64,000 nt of DNA from Balneola vulgaris DSM 17893 (GTDB lineage Bacteria > Bacteroidota > Rhodothermia > Balneolales > Balneolaceae), in contig NZ_AQXH01000003.1 of the NCBI RefSeq assembly GCF_000375465.1, positions 98,501-162,500 on the forward strand, in the 5' to 3' direction. Shown here in pieces: positions 63,098 through 64,000 of this stretch. Within the stretch, counting starts at the first letter, position 1. Each line of letters starts with the position of its first letter. The position numbers were made by a program, and so were the translations under genes. The notes below the pieces were generated by a model. That model did not search any database, was not told the DNA's origin, and saw nothing but the letters and a program-made list of their open reading frames with translations.

Positions 63098-64000
63098 TTA
63101 CTAATTGGAGATTAAACCAAGAACTATCAATCTGATAATCTTCTACAACATCACCTTCACCACCGTGTTTAAATAAACACATAGTAGCATTGATATCATC
63201 TTGAATGTTTTTAAGAGCATTTTGAATTAGCTCTTTATTGAAACCTTGCTCTCCTAAATCAAGAGTAAATTCCATCGATACCATACGGCCAATAGCCTTA
63301 CCTAGATCAACTAACTTACGTTGAGGCATTTTAGCGTTGATTTCAAAATTCAGGGCTTCTTTGAAGTAATCAGCTGCTTTACTTGTAGATTCGTATGTGC
63401 TTAAGAAGTCATACAAATTAGTACGCTTCATTTTTCTCATCATCTTAAGAACCGACTCACTAATCTGTTGATATAAAATATCATTCGAGCCTTCGAAAAT
63501 TTGAAAAGGTCTACTATCAACTACAGATCTACCTGCAATATGATCTAATCTATAACCTTTAGCTCCTGTAAGTTGAAGTAGTGATTGAGCAGCACGTTGC
63601 ATGTAATCAGTTACCACCGATTTAATAGCATTTGCTTCAAGATCCATCTTTGCGGTGTTACGCTCTAAAGGAACATTCGTACTTGTGAAGTTGCACATCG
63701 CTGAACACACAGTAAAATATGCCTGTAGCTCCGATAAACGATTTTTAACTTGATCGTAGTTGAATAATGATTGTCCACCAACAAACCTGTCTTTACAGTG
63801 ATTTACTGCTTCATCCATCATACGTTTTAGGAAACCCATTCCCATTCCAGGGAATTGTAATCTACTTCTGTGAAGTAGATCTAACATCATAGTGATGCCC
63901 GTACTAGAAGGGTTTAATTTATGAGATTCATCCACTTTAATATCCACATGGTTTCGGCCATATGGCAGCATATACAATCCAAGGTTGTTGTAGTACTCTT
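63087..64000 (-). CDS. Acyl-CoA dehydrogenase, C-terminal part (runs off window)
   Basis: Partial gene: the frame stays open to the window edge and the true start lies beyond 64000. A TTG at 63977 is not a real start. The 304 codons visible cover the C-terminal acyl-CoA dehydrogenase helical domains (LQFPGMGMGFLKRMMDEAV, QFRD-equivalent RFVGGQSLFNYDQVKNRL, IFEGSNDILYQ with the FAD/substrate pocket Glu/Gly motif). An additional C-terminal extension of ~100 residues is seen, as in very-long-chain type enzymes. It overlaps cobB by 11 nt, so acyl-CoA oxidation and deacylation are co-expressed. Confidence 0.85.
   Translation of the reverse strand, partial: EYYNNLGLYMLPYGRNHVDIKVDESHKLNPSSTGITMMLDLLHRSRLQFPGMGMGFLKRMMDEAVNHCKDRFVGGQSLFNYDQVKNRLSELQAYFTVCSAMCNFTSTNVPLERNTAKMDLEANAIKSVVTDYMQRAAQSLLQLTGAKGYRLDHIAGRSVVDSRPFQIFEGSNDILYQQISESVLKMMRKMKRTNLYDFLSTYESTSKAADYFKEALNFEINAKMPQRKLVDLGKAIGRMVSMEFTLDLGEQGFNKELIQNALKNIQDDINATMCLFKHGGEGDVVEDYQIDSSWFNLQLVNAR

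Overview
This window is an AT-rich bacterial chromosome segment, densely coded on both strands. It most likely comes from a marine heterotroph of the Balneolota/Rhodothermota branch of the Bacteroidota group. That assignment is an inference. It rests on a TTG-N21-TAnnTTTG type promoter before the tRNA gene, a fused alpha-beta E1 2-oxoacid dehydrogenase, Reg_prop/Y_Y_Y and HisKA_2 sensor kinases, a GPGE-motif 6-bladed propeller and M28/M61/M24 exported peptidases. No ribosomal RNA, CRISPR array, transposase or integrase is visible.

Positions 1-8.5 kb are housekeeping: an M28 lipoprotein peptidase, gap, an ankyrin protein, a tight HU-ruvX-def-fmt operon, a bifunctional ppGpp synthetase/hydrolase and an outer-membrane barrel. 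A tRNA-Leu(UAA) at 8567 is followed by an accessory patch (8.7-10.5 kb). There, three copies of a 180-bp four-hairpin repeat alternate with small membrane-protein genes. One of these genes is broken at a run of nine G, and one is preceded by the 3' remnant of another gene.

Positions 10.5-24.4 kb carry signalling and stress genes: three sensor kinases, two response regulators, an FMN reductase, rarA, a class II photolyase, a fatty-acid desaturase, a BlaI/M56-TonB pair behind a striking double operator, and a PspC peptide. Positions 24.5-36.5 kb hold a four-gene fatty-acid beta-oxidation operon (acyl-CoA ligase, dehydrogenase/hydratase fusion, thiolase, dienoyl-CoA-reductase-like SDR). They also hold a thioesterase whose 3' end has been duplicated around a CPBP protease gene, and two exported peptidases.

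Positions 36.6-49.9 kb form an aerobic phenylacetate catabolism cluster: paaABC, paaD, paaG, paaH, paaI, paaJ, paaY, paaZ and an enoyl-CoA hydratase. The epoxidase (PaaABC, matured with PaaD) makes the ring epoxide. PaaG isomerises it, PaaZ opens the ring and oxidises the aldehyde, and the hydratase, PaaH and PaaJ carry out the beta-oxidation. PaaI and PaaY are auxiliary thioesterases. PaaE and PaaK are not in the window. The cluster is interrupted by a reverse-strand propeller gene, a small secreted protein, a GDCCVxC protein, a four-helix-bundle gene with an in-frame stop, and a tandem pair of unknown paralogues. Two hairpin/T-run signals lie inside it.

Positions 50-64 kb contain two more HisKA_2 kinases, an EamA transporter, AlkD, the fused E1 dehydrogenase with a HisC-like aminotransferase, an SDR, a glycine-rich exported protein, and an overlapping operon of acyl-CoA dehydrogenase (cut by the window edge), a zinc-cysteine-free sirtuin and an SGNH hydrolase.

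The least ordinary parts are the hairpin-repeat/small-gene patch after the tRNA, the BlaI double operator, the CPBP insertion with duplicated thioesterase end, and the unknown paralogue pair in the paa cluster. None of these has been tested by database search here.
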